Origin: Actinomycetota bacterium
Lineage (GTDB): Bacteria; Actinomycetota; CADDZG01; WHSQ01
Reading direction: 5' to 3'
Assembly: GCA_016781115.1 (NCBI GenBank)
Contig: JADDQX010000117.1
Coordinates: forward strand, 1 to 6,934
DNA: 6,934 nt
Part shown: positions 5,744-6,934 of the stretch, in pieces
Layout: each line of letters opens with the position of its first letter
Position numbering within the stretch: position 1 is the stretch's first letter
Notes under the pieces: model-generated
Told to the model about the DNA's origin: nothing
Seen by the model: the letters and a program-made list of their open reading frames with translations, nothing else
The model's database searches: none
Translations under genes and position numbers: made by a program

Positions 5744-5902
5744 TTTCTCGTACGCGTCGAACCGCCGCGTGACGTGCATCCCGACCTCTTCGTAGAGACG
5801 AACAGCGCCGGTCGCATTCGAGGCGTCGACGCCCAGCCCGACCTTCTTCCACGCCCTGTCTTTGAACCGGGCGAAGGTATCCAGCAGCAGTAGCCCGACG
5901 CC
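5744..5902 (-). pseudogene. C-terminal relic of a GNAT acetyltransferase
   Basis: Minus-strand translation gives about 53 residues typical of the C-terminal half of a GNAT N-acetyltransferase. GVGLLLLDTFARF is a remnant of motif A (acetyl-CoA pyrophosphate loop) and helix. It is followed by KKVGLGVDASNATGAVRLYE (motif B region), then VGMHVTRRFDAYEK, the usual C-terminal strand. The N-terminal half is absent: the similarity stops at the base of the hairpin at 5904. At the other end the frame runs on without a stop, antisense to the M23 gene, where intact relatives normally end. It is not expected to make a functional enzyme. It most likely dates from a rearrangement or decay in the gap between the convergent M23 and groEL genes. 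Confidence 0.68.
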
Positions 5903-5903
5903 G

Positions 5904-5962
5904 GAAGTAGCAGCGGCTACGAAGAAGGCCCGGTCTGTTCGACCGGGCCCTTCGTCTACTTC
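5904..5962. terminator. Bipartite hairpin, likely bidirectional terminator between convergent genes
   Basis: A 9-bp GC-rich stem GGCCCGGTC (5927-5935)/GACCGGGCC (5941-5949) has a TGTTC loop. It is extended by CGAAG (5920-5924)/CTTCG (5950-5954) after an AA bulge, and by an outer GAAGTAG (5904-5910)/CTACTTC (5956-5962). It lies 172 bp after the M23 stop and about 176 bp after the groEL stop on the other strand. The downstream T content is modest (TCTACTTCATTC on the plus strand), so termination may rely on the stem. It is the strongest simple hairpin in the gap and marks the break-point of the GNAT relic. Confidence 0.52.
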
Positions 5963-5965
5963 ATT

Positions 5966-6138
5966 CAGCATCCCTTTGCGGCGCAGCCGCCTCGGGGTTC
6001 CTTACTGCCTCACGGCGTCAGCCGTGATCCAGCACACGAGCCAGTCAAGCCGCAGGCTTGACCGGGTCGGCTACTCCGGCAGAGCTCGGCTCTGCCGCAG
6101 CACGCGACCGTTTCAGGCCGAAGGCCTGAACCGGTCGA
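5966..6138. repeat. Tandem 64-68-bp repeat of alternating hairpins with variable arms
   Basis: Two full units and one partial unit begin at CAGCAT/C (5966, 6030, 6098). Five hairpins are centred at 5984, 6018.5, 6053, 6087 and 6121, a period of 34-34.5 nt. The arms, as loop-separated pairs, are GCGGC/GCCGC, TCACGGC/GCCGTGA, GTCAAGCC/GGCTTGAC, GGCAGAGC/GCTCTGCC and TTCAGGCC/GGCCTGAA, with 3-4-nt loops. Arms differ from one hairpin to the next yet each is perfectly self-complementary. The linkers alternate between two conserved types: CAGCACRCGA-CC before odd-numbered hairpins, and a CGGGTCGGCTACTCC-like sequence after them (6063-6077; variants at 5993-6009 and 6131-6145). The last linker runs into the groEL stop codon. 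No protein gene is visible in this stretch. Confidence 0.75.
6105..6137 (-). terminator. Hairpin directly after the groEL stop
   Basis: The fifth array hairpin, TTCAGGCC-GAA-GGCCTGAA, is extended by CGACCG (6105-6110)/CGGTCG (6132-6137) across one T.C mismatch, giving 14 paired positions. On the minus strand it starts 2 nt after the groEL TAG. No U-tract follows, so it is either a U-less terminator or a 3'-end stabiliser of the groEL mRNA. Confidence 0.42.

Positions 6139-6934
<796 letters not shown>

Noticed and set aside
5966..6138. CRISPR array or integron attC sites
   Set aside because: Repeats are not identical, there are no unique spacers of constant size, no cas or integrase gene is visible, and the GTTRRRY/RYYYAAC core sites of attC are absent. 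The hairpins are perfect rather than having extrahelical bases.

Overview
The window is GC-rich and densely coded. It looks like chromosomal DNA of a high-GC bacterium, most likely a member of the Actinomycetota outside the well-studied genera. That placement is an inference from GC content, the GroEL sequence, the two-domain hypothetical gene and the type of M23 peptidase. No mobile-element gene, rRNA or tRNA is visible.

Layout from left to right. Positions 1-35 hold nothing I can name. Positions 36-3324 carry a minus-strand operon, transcribed sat (2140-3324), a cytoplasmic alkaline-phosphatase-superfamily phosphodiesterase (645-2135), then cysC (36-581). Sat makes APS from ATP and sulfate, and CysC phosphorylates APS to PAPS. 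No APS/PAPS reductase or sulfite reductase lies in the window, so the operon could feed sulfate assimilation or sulfotransferases. The phosphodiesterase, 4 bp from sat, probably works on a phosphate or nucleotide of the same pathway. Between this operon and the next gene (3325-3451) there is a 3 x 11-bp tandem repeat and a weak promoter candidate. Positions 3452-4198 (minus) encode a soluble two-domain protein of unknown function.

Positions 4199-4618 are a 420-bp divergent intergenic region that holds no protein gene but much structure. It has a minus-strand promoter next to the hypothetical gene, and a candidate minus-strand small RNA (4264-4325) with its own promoter (4332-4360) and a U-tract. 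It also has a pair of 13-bp direct repeats 21 bp apart (4377-4410), a 9-bp inverted repeat (4407-4443), a plus-strand promoter (4481-4509) and a structured leader. The leader runs into a secreted coiled-coil M23 (LytM/EnvC-like) peptidoglycan hydrolase at 4619-5731.

Positions 5732-6138 separate the convergent M23 and groEL genes. They hold a minus-strand relic of a GNAT acetyltransferase (5744-5902), a strong bipartite hairpin (5904-5962), and a tandem array of about 64-68-bp units (5966-6138). Each unit alternates two short hairpins. The linkers between hairpins are conserved from unit to unit, while the hairpin arms differ in sequence but stay self-complementary. Positions 6139-6934 are the C-terminal half of groEL (minus), cut by the window edge.

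The two most unusual items are the palindrome array beside groEL and the orphan small RNA upstream of the hypothetical gene.
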